This document shows positions 62,449 through 64,000 of a stretch of 64,000 nucleotides of DNA, piece by piece. The DNA is from Candidatus Nanopelagicus hibericus (GTDB taxonomy: Bacteria > Actinomycetota > Actinomycetes > Nanopelagicales > Nanopelagicaceae): assembly GCF_002288005.1 (NCBI RefSeq), contig NZ_CP016771.1, forward strand, positions 868,001 to 932,000. The letters are read 5' to 3'. Under the pieces are notes generated by a model. That model was not told where the DNA came from. It searched no databases and was given only the letters and a program-made list of their open reading frames with translations. The position numbers and the translations under genes are program-made. The stretch's first letter is position 1; every line of letters begins with the position of its first letter.

Positions 62449-64000
62449 TGTGAGTGGCGCGGAACGTAATCGCCACTGCCACCAACTAAGAAATCAAGAT
62501 CAGCCCCAAGATGTGCTTGTTGCACATGCTCGATATACATCTTGCTCCAACCACGGTCTGCTTTAGGTTTTGGTGCTACCCAAGCTGCTTTACGTTTTGC
62601 TAACTCCTCAGATGAAATAAGTAAATTTAATTTACGATTTGGCACATCAAGTTCAATCTCATCACCATTTTGCACAAACGCAAGTGGTCCACCAGCAGTT
62701 GACTCTGGCGAGACATGCAAGACCACCGTGCCATATGCGGTTCCACTCATTCTGGCATCTGAAATTCTCACCATATCGGTAACACCTTGATCTAACATTT
62801 TCTTTGGCATCGGTAGATTTCCGACCTCTGGAAATCCGGGATAACCCTTTGGGCCAGAGTTTTTTAGAACCAAAATAGTATCGGCGGTAACTGGCAAATT
62901 TGGATCATCAGCAACTTTTAAGTACTCCTCAATCTCATTAAATACAAGTGCTTTTCCTTTGTGTGTTAATAACTTTGGTGTCGCAGCTGATACTTTAATA
63001 ATCGCGCCATCTGGAGCGAGTGAGCCTTTAACCACCACGATTCCACCACCAGCTGCTTGAAATGGCTTACTTACTGGGGTAATCACCTCTTTATTCCAAT
63101 TTTCAGCTCCTTCGATATTTTCCTTCACAGTGTTACCAGTTACGGTGATGTGGTCGGTGTGAATTAAGTTTGCGATCTCCTTCATGACAGTTGGCACACC
63201 ACCTGCATCGAAAAACTCTTCCATCAGATATTTACCACTTGGCATCATATTTGCAATGACGGGAACATCTTTACCCAATTTATCAAAATCATCTAGATTC
63301 AATGGCACGCCCACTCGACCAGCAATTGCTAATAAGTGAACCACTGCATTGGTTGAGCCACCGATAGCAGCTAATATCTTGATAGCATTTTCAAATGCTT
63401 TGCGATTTAATATTTTTGAAAGCCGCAAATCCTCTTCCACCATCTTCACAATTCGACGACCAGATAAGGTTGCTAAGGTAAATTTGCGTGAATCAACCGC
63501 TGGAATTGCAGCCGCTCCTGGTAGTTGCACACCAAGTGCTTCAGTAACACATGCCATAGTTGAAGCAGTTCCCATTGTCATGCATGAACCTTGGCTACGT
63601 GCAGAGCAAGACTCCATCGCCATAAACTCTTCAAAACTGATCTTGCCGCTTCTGACCTGCTCGCTATATTTCCAAACTAAAGTTCCTGAGCCAACTGGTT
63701 GACCTTGATATCTACCATTGAGCATCGGTCCACCAGTGATCATCAGTGTTGGTAGATCAACACTTGCTGCTCCCATTAATAATCCAGGTGGTGTCTTGTC
63801 GCAATTGCCAAGTAATACAACACCATCTAATGGATGGGATCTAATTAACTCTTCAACCTCCATCGCCAACATATTGCGATATAACATTGTGGTTGGTCGC
63901 TGTAAGGATTCACTAAGTGACATCGCTGGAAATTCAAGTGGAAAACCACCTGCCTCCCATACTCCACGCTTTACTGCTTCTGCCACATCATCTAAGGATC
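62445..64000 (-). CDS. sugar-acid dehydratase, IlvD/Edd family (N-terminus beyond window)
   Basis: About 518 residues of an estimated 570 are visible; the frame is open to the edge. It has the Fe-S cysteines in GNCDKTPPG and MESCSARSQGSCM, GGSTNAVVHLL and the C-terminal VPRHSH, which is typical of the sugar-acid branch (arabonate, xylonate or similar) rather than valine-pathway IlvD. The product would be a 2-keto-3-deoxy acid. The stop codon is shared with the convergent enolase-like gene in TTAA (62445-62448). Confidence 0.88.
   Translation of the reverse strand, partial: SLDDVAEAVKRGVWEAGGFPLEFPAMSLSESLQRPTTMLYRNMLAMEVEELIRSHPLDGVVLLGNCDKTPPGLLMGAASVDLPTLMITGGPMLNGRYQGQPVGSGTLVWKYSEQVRSGKISFEEFMAMESCSARSQGSCMTMGTASTMACVTEALGVQLPGAAAIPAVDSRKFTLATLSGRRIVKMVEEDLRLSKILNRKAFENAIKILAAIGGSTNAVVHLLAIAGRVGVPLNLDDFDKLGKDVPVIANMMPSGKYLMEEFFDAGGVPTVMKEIANLIHTDHITVTGNTVKENIEGAENWNKEVITPVSKPFQAAGGGIVVVKGSLAPDGAIIKVSAATPKLLTHKGKALVFNEIEEYLKVADDPNLPVTADTILVLKNSGPKGYPGFPEVGNLPMPKKMLDQGVTDMVRISDARMSGTAYGTVVLHVSPESTAGGPLAFVQNGDEIELDVPNRKLNLLISSEELAKRKAAWVAPKPKADRGWSKMYIEHVQQAHLGADLDFLVGGSGDYVPRHSH

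Overview
The window is a compact, AT-rich stretch (roughly 40-45% G+C by eye) of an actinobacterial chromosome. The gene order proB-obg-rpmA-rplU-rne ... rodA-mrdA-mreD-mreC-mreB-ndk-DUF4233-folC-valS-clpX-clpP2-clpP1-tig with tRNA-Pro and tRNA-Gly is the conserved actinobacterial arrangement (close to that of Streptomyces; mycobacteria have the same order without the mre block). Low G+C, tiny intergenic spaces and many 1-4 base overlaps suggest a streamlined freshwater actinobacterium of the acI / Nanopelagicales type. That placement is inference from style and synteny, not from a marker gene search.

Layout. 1-433: end of a beta-lactamase-fold serine hydrolase. 430-20505 (minus strand): housekeeping supercluster covering proline synthesis, ribosome assembly and L21/L27, RNase E, the rod-shape elongation machinery, NDP kinase, folate, ValRS, ClpXP1P2, trigger factor and tRNA-Pro. 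20.6-22.5 kb: tRNA-Gly and two divergent secreted proteins, one collagen-like. 22.5-30.3 kb: rpiB, trmB, pepN, HNH endonuclease with a translationally coupled 58-residue membrane protein, MscS, truncated haemoglobin, thioesterase, EttA and tRNA-Arg. 30.3-36.2 kb: an FAD amine oxidase with a structured leader, then a phosphate (pst) system with a PHO-box-like repeat, gene order pstC-pstA-pstB-pstS. 36.2-44.4 kb: orn, tRNA-His, gdhA, corA, tRNA-Lys, a DUF1800/DUF1501 secreted pair, three mini zinc-ribbon proteins and a second FAD oxidase. 44.4-49.6 kb: a branched-chain amino-acid type ABC transporter (livFGMHK). 49.8-53.1 kb: MFS exporter, thioredoxin-TPR protein and DUF4032 kinase-like protein. 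53.2-64 kb: AI-2E-type permease, alpha/beta hydrolase, aldehyde dehydrogenase, PatB-type lyase, SDR, then an operon of a U32-like TIM-barrel protein, SDR, APH-fold kinase and a divergent enolase, facing a sugar-acid dehydratase (IlvD/Edd) cut by the window edge.

How it works together. Several modules point to scavenging of dissolved nitrogen and phosphorus: Pst, Liv, two amine oxidases, glutamate dehydrogenase and aminopeptidase N. Regulation is readable in places: a ClgR-like operator ahead of clpP1P2, a PHO box ahead of pstC, and intrinsic terminators after rpmA, the small secreted protein, pstS and livK. A recurring TANNNT-N6-ATG/GTG arrangement without Shine-Dalgarno sequence marks at least seven probable leaderless genes. 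Convergent genes repeatedly share their stop codons in CTAA or TTAA. The best candidates for something undescribed are the kinase plus altered-enolase operon at 58.5-62.4 kb, the mini zinc-ribbon cluster at 42.1-43.0 kb and the SD-occluding leader at 31.7 kb. I see no insertion sequence, prophage, CRISPR array, rRNA or replication origin.
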